A stretch of 64,000 nt of DNA from JACKJK01 sp046159835 (GTDB lineage: Bacteria; Pseudomonadota; Alphaproteobacteria; Rhizobiales; Tepidamorphaceae), in the NCBI RefSeq assembly GCF_046159835.1, contig NZ_JBJXCY010000001.1, positions 1,674,001 to 1,738,000 of the forward strand, given 5' to 3'. The translations under genes and the position numbers were made by a program. The notes under the pieces were generated by a model. That model did no database searches. It was not told where the DNA came from and saw nothing but the letters and a program-made list of their open reading frames with translations. Shown here in pieces: positions 16,762 through 25,550 of this stretch. Every line of letters starts with the position of its first letter. Position 1 is the stretch's first letter.

Positions 16762-18588
16762 CTACTCCGCTGCAGTTCCCATCATCGCCGCCGGTTCTGT
16801 CGGCTTCATCTGGTTGAGATAGGTCCGCCATCCGCGCAGATGTGTGATGTCTGTCGCACCGTCTGCGGCACCGGCCTCGCACAGGAAGCCCTTGACGCTG
16901 GAGCCGTCATCGAGATGCACGGTCCCGATGCACAACGGCTCGGGAATACCCGCCATGAAGCTGCCGAACGCAGGCTTGGGGATGGCCCACACTTCCACCC
17001 CGATGGATGCGCCCTCGCCCGCTTGCGCACGCACGAGGCCCGGCCGGAAGGGCGGCCCGCCCGGCAGGGCATAGAAGCGATAGTAGGGCGACGTGGCGCA
17101 GGCCTTCAGGAAGCGCCCACCGCGCGAGGTGATCTGGCTGTTGAGCGGCAGGCCCGACATGTGTGCCCCGCAGACGGCAACGGCAATCTCGTCATCGCGC
17201 ACCGCGCCCGCAGACGCTGAAGCATCCCTGGGCCGCGGCCAGCCCGTTGCGCCCATGGCACCGGCCTCGATCTCGGCTGCGAGCGACGCGGGGCGCGCAT
17301 CTTCACCGCACCGTGCAAGGATCGTCAGGCTCGCGGGACGGCCATCGCTGCGTTCGCCGGCTGGAACCGCGATACCACACAGGTCGAGCAGGTTCACGAA
17401 GTTGGTGTAGGTGCCAAGCCGCGAATTGGGGGTGATCGGATCGGCCTCGATCTCCGCCATGCTCACGAAGGTCGGGATTGTCGGCACGACGATGAGGTCG
17501 ATACCCTCCATCACGGCCTCGCAAACCGCGCGCAATTTCTTGAGCCGGTAGATGCCCTCGAACACGTCCACGGCGGACAGAGCCAGCCCCGGCGTCACGA
17601 TGGCCCGCGTCGTGGGGTGCAGCGTGTCGGGTTCTTCCACGATGCGCTTGCCCACCGCGGCGGTGCGCTCCGCGACCCACGCGCCTTCGTAGAGCATGTT
17701 TGCCACGTCGTAGAATGGCGTGAAATCGATTTCGTCGACATTAGCCCCGCGCGTGCGCAGGTCGGCGATGGCGCTGCGGAAATGGTCGGCCTGCACCTTG
17801 TCGCCGAAAGTTTCCAGTGTCGCTGCATCCGGCACGGCGATCCGCGGCGCGGGCGGCAAGGCTGAACGCACCATCGGTGCGAACTCGCGCGACCAGACAT
17901 CCGCCGGGTCATGTGCGGCGCTAGCCTGCAACACCTCCCACGCGTCCGAAACCGTGAATGCAAAGATCGATATCGTGTCGAGCGTGCGACAGGCTGGAAC
18001 CATGCCGGAAGACGACAGCAGCCCGAGGGTCGGCTTCAGCCCGACGATCGAATTGAGCGCAGCGGGCACGCGGCCGGAGCCTGCGGTGTCCGTCCCCAGC
18101 GAAAAGCACGCTACGCCATGGGCCACAGCGACCGCCGAGCCGGATGACGACCCACCCGGCACGATGTCTGGATCGACCGCGTTGCGCGGCACCGGGTACG
18201 GGGTGCGCACGCCCACAAGGCCTGTTGCGAACTGATCGAGATTGGCCTTGCCGAGACAGATCGCACCGGCTGCGCGAAGGCGGGCAACGGCGAAGGCATC
18301 CCTTTGCGCCATGTACTCGAAATCCGGACAGGCCGCCGTCGTCGGCATGGCTTCAACGTCGATATTGTCCTTCACCACGAAAGGCACGCCCCAGAGCGGA
18401 CGGCCATCGGGCGCGCCCAGCGCGTCCGCTTCGACCAGCGCGGCCTCGCGTGCCTCGTGGATGAAGATGCCGGGATCGGCAACGGCGTCGAGCCGGCGAA
18501 ACGCTTCTTCGATGACGGTGCGGGGGGCGACACCCTCGCCATAGGCCTGCCGCAGGGCGGCAAGCGTGAAAGGCAGTAGGGAAAGCAT
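16762..18588 (-). CDS. atzF: Allophanate hydrolase (AtzF type)
   Basis: A 608-residue cytoplasmic amidase that hydrolyses allophanate (urea-1-carboxylate) to ammonia and CO2. The first 430 residues are an amidase-signature domain: lysine in V-P-F-V-V-K-D-N-I-D, signature PGGSSSGSAVAVAHG and T-D-T-A-G-S-G-R-V-P. The last 130 residues are the extra AtzF/DUR1,2-type C-terminal domain (L-P-L-N-S-Q, Y-Y-R-F-Y-A-L-P, G-W-R-T-Y), which separates it from ordinary amidases. The ATG at 18588 has GAGG about six bases upstream. It is the last gene of the uptake operon, 23 bp after the ATPase gene. No urea carboxylase or biuret hydrolase is present, so its source of allophanate is unclear. Confidence 0.92.
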   Translation of the reverse strand: MLSLLPFTLAALRQAYGEGVAPRTVIEEAFRRLDAVADPGIFIHEAREAALVEADALGAPDGRPLWGVPFVVKDNIDVEAMPTTAACPDFEYMAQRDAFAVARLRAAGAICLGKANLDQFATGLVGVRTPYPVPRNAVDPDIVPGGSSSGSAVAVAHGVACFSLGTDTAGSGRVPAALNSIVGLKPTLGLLSSSGMVPACRTLDTISIFAFTVSDAWEVLQASAAHDPADVWSREFAPMVRSALPPAPRIAVPDAATLETFGDKVQADHFRSAIADLRTRGANVDEIDFTPFYDVANMLYEGAWVAERTAAVGKRIVEEPDTLHPTTRAIVTPGLALSAVDVFEGIYRLKKLRAVCEAVMEGIDLIVVPTIPTFVSMAEIEADPITPNSRLGTYTNFVNLLDLCGIAVPAGERSDGRPASLTILARCGEDARPASLAAEIEAGAMGATGWPRPRDASASAGAVRDDEIAVAVCGAHMSGLPLNSQITSRGGRFLKACATSPYYRFYALPGGPPFRPGLVRAQAGEGASIGVEVWAIPKPAFGSFMAGIPEPLCIGTVHLDDGSSVKGFLCEAGAADGATDITHLRGWRTYLNQMKPTEPAAMMGTAAE

Positions 18589-18611
18589 GCGAGGCCTCGT
18601 TCTCAAAGTCT

Positions 18612-20243
18612 TCAGGCGGCGGTTTTGCGGGCCGGTGGGTGCGGGGCCGCCGAGAGCAGCTCGCGCGTATAGGGGGCTTGCGGGTTGTCCATGAGGCTCT
18701 CCGCCGGTCCGGCCTCGACGATCTCGCCGCCCTTCATGACGATGACGTGGTCGCAGAGCAGCCGCACCACGTTGAGGTCGTGGCTGACGAAGAGGTAGGT
18801 CATGCAGAGGCGTGACCTGAGGTCCGCCAGCAGGTTCAGCACCACGGCCTGGATCGACACGTCGAGCGCCGCTGTCGGCTCATCGAGGATGAGGAAGTCC
18901 GGGTCCGGCGCGATGGCCCGCGCGATGCCGACGCGCGCCTTCTGGCCACCGGAAAGCTGGTGCGGAAAGCGGTCCAGCAGGTGATCCGGCAGCCCGGTCA
19001 GATGCGCGAGTTCCTCAACACGGGCATCCAGCACCTTGCCCTTCAGCCCAACCATGCGCTTCAGCGGCTCGGCGATCGACTGCCGTGCGCTGTGGCGCGG
19101 GTTCAGGCTGTCTGTCGCATCCTGAAACACCATCTGGATCTTGGTCCGCAGCGGATTGCGCGCGAACCCGGCAGCCGGGATTGTGGCGAGGTCTTCGCCG
19201 CGAAACAGGATCTGGCCGGACGTCACATCGAGCAGGCGCACCAACATCGATGACGTTGTGGACTTACCGCAGCCGGATTCACCCACGAGCCCGACGCTCT
19301 GTCCCTCGAAGATGTCGAACGAGATGTCCTTCACCGCGTGAACCGGACCGGACTTGCCCTGGAAGGTCTTCACGAGTTTTTTCACCTCGATCAGCGGCGT
19401 TTCCGAAACCTTGTGCGGCTCGAGCGGCGTGCGCATGTCATGCGGCAGCAGCGAGCGGATGGACGCACCGCGCCGGGGCGTCGCGTCGACAAGCTTGCGC
19501 GTGTAGGGGTGATCGGGACTGGTGAAGAGCTTCTCCGGCTTCCCCTCCTCGACGATCAACCCGTCCTTCATGACCACGATCCGGTCGCAGTACTGGGACG
19601 CCAACCCCAGGTCATGAGTGATGAGAATCGCGGACATTTCGCGCGCCCGCACCAAGTCGTCGACAAGATCCATCACCGCCTTCTGGGTGGTGATGTCGAG
19701 GCCGGTCGTCGGCTCATCGGAAATCAGTAGCTTGGGGTCGCAGGCGAGCGCGATGGCAATGACGACGCGCTGGCACATCCCCCCCGAAAGCTCGAATGGA
19801 TAGGCCTCGTAGCGGGCCTCAGCATCGCGGATCTTCACCGCTTTCAGCGCTTGAATCGCCTTGACCTTCGCGTTGTGGCGCGTGGCGCGCCCATGCTGGC
19901 GCAGCACGTCTTCAATCTGGCGGCCGATCTTGCGGATCGGGTTCAGGGCGGCGCGCGGATTCTGGAAGATCATCGAGATCTCGCGGCCGCGAATGTCACG
20001 CATGCTGCGTTCGCTGGCACGGCGCAGGTCCACGCCACCATAGACCACCTCGCCGGCCTTGATGGTGCCGCCGGCATCGAGAATGCGCATCAGCGCATAG
20101 GACGTCACCGACTTGCCTGACCCGCTTTCGCCGACAATGCCGAGGCGCTCGCCCTTGGCCAGATCGAAGCTGATCCCCTTCACCGCGTTGACCTCGCCGC
20201 GGCGCGTCTTGAAGGCGACGTTCAGATCGTTGATCGACAGCAT
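18612..20243 (-). CDS. Peptide-type ABC transporter, fused double ATPase (DppD-DppF)
   Basis: A 543-residue ATPase carrying two nucleotide-binding domains in one chain, energising the permeases encoded just upstream. NBD1 (about 1-260) has Walker A GESGSGKS, signature L-S-G-G-M-C-Q-R and Walker B L-L-I-S-D-E-P. NBD2 (about 285-530) has Walker A GESGCGKS, signature L-S-G-G-Q-K-A-R and L-I-L-D-E-P. The first signature has Cys where LSGGMRQR is usual, a minor oddity. Fusion of DppD and DppF halves is common in alphaproteobacteria. It starts 11 bp after the permease gene stop, in the operon order binding protein-permease-permease-ATPase-allophanate hydrolase. Confidence 0.93.
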   Translation of the reverse strand: MLSINDLNVAFKTRRGEVNAVKGISFDLAKGERLGIVGESGSGKSVTSYALMRILDAGGTIKAGEVVYGGVDLRRASERSMRDIRGREISMIFQNPRAALNPIRKIGRQIEDVLRQHGRATRHNAKVKAIQALKAVKIRDAEARYEAYPFELSGGMCQRVVIAIALACDPKLLISDEPTTGLDITTQKAVMDLVDDLVRAREMSAILITHDLGLASQYCDRIVVMKDGLIVEEGKPEKLFTSPDHPYTRKLVDATPRRGASIRSLLPHDMRTPLEPHKVSETPLIEVKKLVKTFQGKSGPVHAVKDISFDIFEGQSVGLVGESGCGKSTTSSMLVRLLDVTSGQILFRGEDLATIPAAGFARNPLRTKIQMVFQDATDSLNPRHSARQSIAEPLKRMVGLKGKVLDARVEELAHLTGLPDHLLDRFPHQLSGGQKARVGIARAIAPDPDFLILDEPTAALDVSIQAVVLNLLADLRSRLCMTYLFVSHDLNVVRLLCDHVIVMKGGEIVEAGPAESLMDNPQAPYTRELLSAAPHPPARKTAA

Positions 20244-20254
20244 CTCTCAGGCCC

Positions 20255-21172
20255 TCACGTTCTGCGGCGCGGGTCGACGATGTCGCGCAGACCGTCACCC
20301 ATGAGGTTGAAGGTGAAGACGGCGAGCATCAACCAGAGGCCGGGAAACAGCGCGATCCACCACTCTCCGGAGACGATGAAGTTCGCGCCTTCGGCGACCA
20401 TGATCCCCCATTCCGGCGTTGGCGGGCGCACGCCAAGGCCGATGAAGGAGAGGCCCGCCGCGTTGAGGATCGCCCAGCCGAGATTGAGCGAGATCTGCAC
20501 CATCATCGGCGGCAACGCGTTCGGGAAGATGTGGAAGGCGAGCACCCGCGCGTCGGAATTGCCTGACAGCTTGGCGGCCTGCGTGAAGCCTGCCTCGCGG
20601 CGGATGTTCACCTCGGCGCGCACGAGGCGCGCATAGAAGGGAATGTTGATGATCGCCGTTGCGTAGATGATGTTGGCGATGGAATTGCCGAGTGCTGCGA
20701 CGATGCCCATGGCCAGCACGAAGAGCGGAAACGCCATGATCGTATCGAGTATGCGGTTGAGGATGATGTCCGTCCAACCGCCACGATAGCCAGCAATGGC
20801 GCCAAGGAACGAACCGATCACGAAGGACATGGCAACCGCCAGGACCGAGATGATGAGGTCGGTCCGCGTCGCGACGATGACGCGCGAGAAGATGTCGCGG
20901 CCGACCTGGTCCGTGCCAAACCAGTGCGCCAGCGACGGGGCCTGCAGCGCGTTGGCCGTATCGGTCGCCAGCGGGTCGTAGGGTACCACGTAAGGACCGA
21001 TCACCGCCGATGAGATGAGGAACGCGAACATGGCGAAGGCGAAGGCCGTGACCGGGTTCTCCTGAAGCACGTAGGCGATGTGGGAAAGCGTGCCAGCAGA
21101 TTTTCGCGGCGCAGCCTTCGGTGTGTCTTCACAAGGGGCCACGGTGGCGCTCGGCAGGGATGCGTCGGTCAT
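20255..21172 (-). CDS. Peptide-type ABC transporter permease (DppC-like)
   Basis: A 305-residue inner-membrane permease of the DppC/OppC group with an N-terminal helix, an extracytoplasmic loop (T-D-Q-V-G-R-D-I-F-S-R), and a five-helix transport core. The EAA-like ATPase-coupling loop is in L-S-G-N-S-D-A-R-V-L-A-F-H-I-F-P-N-A near residue 210. The ATG overlaps the stop of the DppB-like gene by ATGA, which implies translational coupling. Substrates of this family range from peptides to opines, glutathione and nickel chelates, so transport specificity cannot be read from the permease. Confidence 0.92.
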   Translation of the reverse strand: MTDASLPSATVAPCEDTPKAAPRKSAGTLSHIAYVLQENPVTAFAFAMFAFLISSAVIGPYVVPYDPLATDTANALQAPSLAHWFGTDQVGRDIFSRVIVATRTDLIISVLAVAMSFVIGSFLGAIAGYRGGWTDIILNRILDTIMAFPLFVLAMGIVAALGNSIANIIYATAIINIPFYARLVRAEVNIRREAGFTQAAKLSGNSDARVLAFHIFPNALPPMMVQISLNLGWAILNAAGLSFIGLGVRPPTPEWGIMVAEGANFIVSGEWWIALFPGLWLMLAVFTFNLMGDGLRDIVDPRRRT

Positions 21173-22194
21173 TGTGAGGATGTCCCGAAGCGGGGATCAA
21201 TCACCGAGTAAGTGAGATCAATGATGAGGTTAAGGAGAACGTAGAGCAGCGCCATCGCGAGCACGAAGCCCTGCACGGCGGCGTAGTCCGACGCTATGAG
21301 CGCCTCCACCGCGTAGGTCCCGATACCGGGCCAGGCGAAGACCTTCTCGACAAGCACGTTGGCCCCAAGAACAAACGAGAAGACCATTCCGAGCGTGGTG
21401 ACGACGGGCAGCAGCGCGTTTCGGAAGGCATAGACGTACAGCACCTTGCCCGGCCCGAGACCAGCCGCGCGGGCGGTGCGCACGAAGTCCGCCGACAGGG
21501 CCGACAGCATCGCCGCGCGGGTCATCCGGGCGATGGGTGCCAACGTGAACAGGGCGAGCGTCGTGGCCGGCATGACGAGCTGCTTCAGCGCGCCGAACCA
21601 GGTTTTCCAGTCACCGGCAAGAGCCGCATCGATGAGGAAAAAGCCTGTTACGCGCGGCGGATCGAGATAGATGAAATCCAGCCGCCCCAGTGGCGATGGC
21701 GCGATTCCGAGCTGGTAGTAGAAGACATAGATCAGCACGATGCCGGTGAAGAAGGTCGGCAGCGAAACGCCAGCCGTCACGAGTATGCGGCAGAGCTGGT
21801 CCACCCATGTCCCAGGCCTCGTCGCGGCCAGCACCCCGAGCGGGATCGCGATGAGGCACGAAAGGATCAGAGCGGTGAGCGTCAGTTCCAGCGATGCCGG
21901 CAGGCTTGCTGCAAGGTCGGTGGTGACCGGCTGGCCTGTCGTTAAAGACTGACCAAGGTCGCCGCGGGCCAATTGCCCGACATAGATCAGGAATTGCTGC
22001 GGCAGCGGCTTGTCGAGACCGAGCTTCTGGCGAACCTGCTCGATCGATTCTTCCGTCGCCGCCACGCCGGCAAACTGGACGGCGGGGTCGCCGGGCAAGG
22101 CGCGGGTGAGGAGGAAGCTGATGACCACCACCCCGATGACGACCGGTACCGCCTGGAGAATGCGGTTGCCGATGGCTGCGCCGCGCCCGGCCAT
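21169..22194 (-). CDS. Peptide-type ABC transporter permease (DppB-like)
   Basis: A 341-residue permease of the DppB/OppB group. The N-terminal helix is followed by the conserved T-R-A-L-P-G-D-P loop. The transport core carries the coupling loop R-A-A-G-L-G-P-G-K-V-L-Y-V-Y-A-F-R-N-A near residue 230. The frame extends upstream to 22269 but overlaps the end of the binding-protein gene. The ATG at 22194, four bases after that gene's stop, gives the normal family N-terminus. It pairs with the adjacent DppC-like subunit. Confidence 0.92.
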   Translation of the reverse strand: MAGRGAAIGNRILQAVPVVIGVVVISFLLTRALPGDPAVQFAGVAATEESIEQVRQKLGLDKPLPQQFLIYVGQLARGDLGQSLTTGQPVTTDLAASLPASLELTLTALILSCLIAIPLGVLAATRPGTWVDQLCRILVTAGVSLPTFFTGIVLIYVFYYQLGIAPSPLGRLDFIYLDPPRVTGFFLIDAALAGDWKTWFGALKQLVMPATTLALFTLAPIARMTRAAMLSALSADFVRTARAAGLGPGKVLYVYAFRNALLPVVTTLGMVFSFVLGANVLVEKVFAWPGIGTYAVEALIASDYAAVQGFVLAMALLYVLLNLIIDLTYSVIDPRFGTSSQ

Positions 22195-22198
22195 GACC

Positions 22199-23806
22199 TC
22201 AGGCCCCCGGCGTCTTGAGGGTGCGGACGTCGAGCTGGCGATGGAACCAGAACTCGTAGTTGTCGGCACCGTTGAGAGCGACGTTCAGGGCCGGCTGGTA
22301 GAGCGGAATGCGCGGCAGGTCCTCGAACGCGATCTCGAACAGGCGCTTGATCTTCGGCGCGTAGTCGGGGTCGTCCATCGGCATGTGCAGTGCCTCGCCG
22401 ACCAGCGCCTGAACCTCCGGGTTGGAATAGTTTGACGAGTTGAACAGGTGCCCTTCCAGGTAGGCCCAGAAGAAGTAGTAGTCGGGCGTGTTCAGCCAGC
22501 CGCCGAAGTTTTCCAGATGGAACGGCAATGACTTCTCGACCAATGCGGCAGTTCGCCAGTTGGCACCGGGGATCTTGTCGATCTCCGTCTTGATGCCAAT
22601 CTTGCCGACGGCTTCCTGAATGAGGAGCGCAGTTGGCTCCATCCATGATGCCAGATCGGTGGAGATGGAGAGCGTCGTCTCGAACCCGTCCGCGTAGCCG
22701 GACTTGGCCATGTGCTCCTTGGCCTTCTCGAGATTGGTCGCGTAAGGCGACTTGCGCGGCCAGGCAGTGTCGGTGATCTCCGCCTCCCCGCCCCAGAGCG
22801 GCGCGCCCCGCCCATAGGCGGCATTGTCGAAGATCGCCTCGTACGGCACGGCGAATGCCACGGCCTTGCGCACGTCAGGGTCCTGGAAAGGCTCGAAATT
22901 GGTGTTCAGGCACAGGGCGTGGATGCAGTTCTCGATGGGCGTCGAGCGGACGGTGACCTTGTCGGCCAGTTCAGCGGCGTCCTTGTCGGGAATGTCGAAG
23001 GAAACCTGAACGTCGCCACGCTCGATGAGCGCGCGCCGGGTAGAGGCAGACGGCACCTCGCGCATGATGATGCGCTGCACCTGCGGCAGCGGGCCGCCAA
23101 CCCAGCCGTCGTGGCGTTCATAGATGACCTGCTGGCCCTGATCCCAGCGGGTGACCATGTAGGCGCCTGAACCGGCAGTGTTCTTGTGCAGGTATTCCAT
23201 CGCCCACGGATCGTCGGAGGTTGCGTGCTCCTTGGCGACCTTGGCATTGATGATGAACGGCACCGGCACCGCGAGATCAGGCAGCGACAGCTTGGAGGGG
23301 CGTTCGAGCTTGATGACGAAGGTTTCCTCGTCGACGGCCTCGAACTGCTCCGGCTTGGTGTAGCCGCCGGCCTTCATCTGCACGGTCGGGAAGCCGCCAA
23401 CGCTGACGGCGCGGTCAAACGACCACTTCACGTCTTCCGCCGTCACCTTCGAGCCGTCGGTGAAGACCGCGTCGGGCTTCAGCTTGAATGTCATGGTGAG
23501 ACCGTCTTCGGACGTTTCCCAGCTCTCGGCAAGCTCCGGCTCGATGGTGGAATAATCGTAGGACAGCCCGCCGCCCGGCGCTTCCTTCGTGCCGAAGGTG
23601 ACGAGGCGGTCGTAGCAATTCACCGCGACCTGGTAACTCGCGCGGTTCGTGCCCGTGCGGTGCAGGTCGAGGCTGTTGATGGTCTGGCCGCTAACCGCAA
23701 CCAGGGTATCGCTGGATGCGGCATAAGCGTCGATAACACGCGCAAATGGCAGGGTTCCGGCGAGCGCGGCGCTGGCTTTGAGGAAATTGCGTCTGTTGAA
23801 CGACAT
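22199..23806 (-). CDS. ABC transporter substrate-binding protein, family 5, Tat-type signal
   Basis: A 535-residue periplasmic solute-binding protein (SBP_bac_5, DppA/OppA-like) that delivers substrate to the two permeases downstream. The N-terminus carries a twin-arginine motif (N-R-R-N-F-L-K) followed by a hydrophobic stretch ending in D-A-Y-A-A-S near residue 31, so it is probably exported folded. Family landmarks include the L-A-E-S-W-E-T-S-E-D-G-L segment near residue 95. It is the first gene of the five-gene operon and is divergent from the LysR regulator gene across 126 bp. With allophanate hydrolase in the operon, a ureido or amide-containing substrate is possible, but that is inference. 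Confidence 0.92.
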   Translation of the reverse strand: MSFNRRNFLKASAALAGTLPFARVIDAYAASSDTLVAVSGQTINSLDLHRTGTNRASYQVAVNCYDRLVTFGTKEAPGGGLSYDYSTIEPELAESWETSEDGLTMTFKLKPDAVFTDGSKVTAEDVKWSFDRAVSVGGFPTVQMKAGGYTKPEQFEAVDEETFVIKLERPSKLSLPDLAVPVPFIINAKVAKEHATSDDPWAMEYLHKNTAGSGAYMVTRWDQGQQVIYERHDGWVGGPLPQVQRIIMREVPSASTRRALIERGDVQVSFDIPDKDAAELADKVTVRSTPIENCIHALCLNTNFEPFQDPDVRKAVAFAVPYEAIFDNAAYGRGAPLWGGEAEITDTAWPRKSPYATNLEKAKEHMAKSGYADGFETTLSISTDLASWMEPTALLIQEAVGKIGIKTEIDKIPGANWRTAALVEKSLPFHLENFGGWLNTPDYYFFWAYLEGHLFNSSNYSNPEVQALVGEALHMPMDDPDYAPKIKRLFEIAFEDLPRIPLYQPALNVALNGADNYEFWFHRQLDVRTLKTPGA

Positions 23807-23932
23807 TTTCGCAACCTTTCGGGCAGGCGGTGAGGACTGGCCGGAGCTTGCGACTGTTTTGCGTTTCCAAAAATTGCTATGTTTTCATCAAAGCGGTTCA
23901 TTTTTTTCATCGCCTTGGAGAACCTCAATCAT

Positions 23933-24829
23933 ATGAGGCACTTGTACACGTTCCACCTCATCGAAGCAGTCGCCCGGACTGGCTCAATGCGCAGGGCGGC
24001 AGAAGACCTGAGCCTCACGGCATCGGCGCTGACGCGTCGAATCCAGCGTTTCGAGCAGGAGTTCGGCGCGCGGCTATTCGAGCGTTTGCCCAATGGCGTG
24101 CGCCTGAACCCGGCTGGCGAACTCCTGCTGCACCACTACCGCGCGACTCTCTCGGACCTCGCCCGCGTTCAGGGCCAGGTCGCCGATCTCGCCGGCGTCC
24201 GGCGCGGACATGTCTCGATCGCCTGTTCGCAGGCCATGCTGCCCTATTTCCTGCCCGAACAGATCGCGCGCTACCGCACCGAACACACCGGCGTCTCGTT
24301 TTCGGTGAACGTGCGGGACCGCACTGAGGCAGAGGACGAACTGCGCACGTTCGCCAGTGACCTCGCCCTCGTCTTCGAGCCGGTCTACCTGGTGGATTTC
24401 GAGGTGATCCATGTGGTCCCGCAGGAAGTCCACGTCATCATGGCGCCGGACCACCCGCTGGCCAGCAAGCCGGAAATCCGCCTGCGCGACTGTCTCGACA
24501 CACCGCACGTCGCGCCGTCCGCCCAGTATGGCGTGCGCTATCTGCTGGATCTTGCCGCGCGGCGCGGGTCACGCGAGGTCTCCCCCGTGGTCGAAACCGA
24601 GAGCTTCGAATTGATCCGCCACTACGTGCTGCACGAAAAGCTGGTCGGCTTCCAGATCCCCATCGGGCTGAAGGCGACGCCAGACCTCGTCTACCGACCG
24701 ATTTCCAGCCGCGACCTGCCGCCAGGCAGCCTCATCCTCGGCCAGATGCGCGGCCGCACGCTGCCCGTCGCGTCGGCGAGGTTTGCCATGCAACTGGCAA
24801 CCGCGCTCAAGGACTATGAAATCAGTTGA
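23933..24829 (+). CDS. LysR-family transcriptional regulator
   Basis: A 298-residue LysR-type regulator. Residues 1-60 form the winged HTH (F-H-L-I-E-A-V-A-R-T-G-S-M-R-R-A-A, then S-A-L-T-R-R-I-Q). Residues 90-290 are the periplasmic-binding-protein-like effector domain. The ATG at 23933 is preceded by GGAG and gives the standard LysR N-terminus; the upstream ATG at 23879 would add 18 atypical residues. It is divergent from the ABC/allophanate hydrolase operon, the usual arrangement for a LysR protein controlling that operon in response to its substrate. No clear T-N11-A box could be fixed by eye in the 126-bp gap. Confidence 0.92.
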   Translation: MRHLYTFHLIEAVARTGSMRRAAEDLSLTASALTRRIQRFEQEFGARLFERLPNGVRLNPAGELLLHHYRATLSDLARVQGQVADLAGVRRGHVSIACSQAMLPYFLPEQIARYRTEHTGVSFSVNVRDRTEAEDELRTFASDLALVFEPVYLVDFEVIHVVPQEVHVIMAPDHPLASKPEIRLRDCLDTPHVAPSAQYGVRYLLDLAARRGSREVSPVVETESFELIRHYVLHEKLVGFQIPIGLKATPDLVYRPISSRDLPPGSLILGQMRGRTLPVASARFAMQLATALKDYEIS

Positions 24830-24860
24830 TCGGCGGATCAGGCCTCCGGAGCCGATCAAC
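24825..24860 (+). terminator. Perfect 10-bp hairpin at the lysR stop codon
   Basis: GTTGATCGGC at 24825-24834 and GCCGATCAAC at 24851-24860 are exact inverted repeats with a 16-base loop. The left arm contains the lysR stop codon. No T-run follows, so it is either a weak or factor-assisted terminator or an mRNA 3'-end stabiliser separating lysR from sodC. Confidence 0.45.
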
Positions 24861-24937
24861 TCGCCGCGAACAAGGAACTGCTGGTTCCGCCATTCGTTCT
24901 TGAGGGTGAGACGACTGGAACCTTCGGAGGATGAACG

Positions 24938-25486
24938 ATGCTCAAACGCTTTTCCCTCGGCCTGTCCGCCGCCGCACTGGCAGCGACCGCGGCGCTGACG
25001 ACCGCCTACGCCGACAACCACACCATGAAGGGAATGGAAAACATGCCGTCCGCCACGGCCGAACTGAAGACGGCCGACGGCAAGAGTGCCGGATCGGTTC
25101 AATTCGTCCAGACGCCGAATGGCGTGCTGATCATGGGTGAACTTCAGAATGCTTCGCCCGGCGTTCATGGTGTCCACATCCATGAAACAGGCAAATGCGA
25201 GCCGGACTTCAAGGCCGCCGGCGACCATTTCGCACCGAATGGCAACAAGCACGGCTTCGCGAGCGAAGAAGGCTATCACGCGGGCGACCTGCCGAACGTG
25301 ACCGTCGGCGAAGACGGGACCGCCACGTTCCATGTGTTCAACGAGAACGTGTCACTGGGCGAAGACGAGGCATCGCTGATGGATGACGATGGCTCGGCTG
25401 TCATCGTCCACGCCAAGGCAGACAGCTACATGGCCGAAGCCGGTGCCGGCGACCGCGACGCCTGCGGCGTCGTCACCATGCAGTAA
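24938..25486 (+). CDS. sodC: Superoxide dismutase [Cu-Zn], periplasmic
   Basis: A 182-residue periplasmic Cu/Zn superoxide dismutase converting superoxide to peroxide and oxygen. A signal peptide covers about residues 1-25 (A-L-T-T-A-Y-A-D). Copper ligands are in the H-V-H-I-H-type segment G-V-H-G-V-H-I-H-E; the metal-bridging loop is G-D-H-F-A-P-N-G-N-K-H-G. The C-terminal signature reads G-D-R-D-A-C-G-V-V, with the conserved Arg and disulfide Cys. A GGAGG ribosome site precedes the ATG. The gene forms its own unit: 77 bp before it is a hairpin and a strong hairpin follows at 25515. Confidence 0.95.
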   Translation: MLKRFSLGLSAAALAATAALTTAYADNHTMKGMENMPSATAELKTADGKSAGSVQFVQTPNGVLIMGELQNASPGVHGVHIHETGKCEPDFKAAGDHFAPNGNKHGFASEEGYHAGDLPNVTVGEDGTATFHVFNENVSLGEDEASLMDDDGSAVIVHAKADSYMAEAGAGDRDACGVVTMQ

Positions 25487-25514
25487 TCGGCGAGCGAAAT
25501 ATCGGAAGATCGAG

Positions 25515-25546
25515 ACGGCCCGGGTATCCCCCGGGCCGTTCGCGTT
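25515..25546 (+). terminator. Terminator between sodC and recombinase A
   Basis: A perfect 10-bp GC-rich stem, ACGGCCCGGG (25515-25524) with CCCGGGCCGT (25530-25539), and a five-base loop, followed by TTCGCGTTT. It lies between the convergent ends of sodC and recombinase A, only 4 bp from the latter's stop, and could stop transcription from both sides. Confidence 0.75.
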
Positions 25547-25550
25547 TGGG

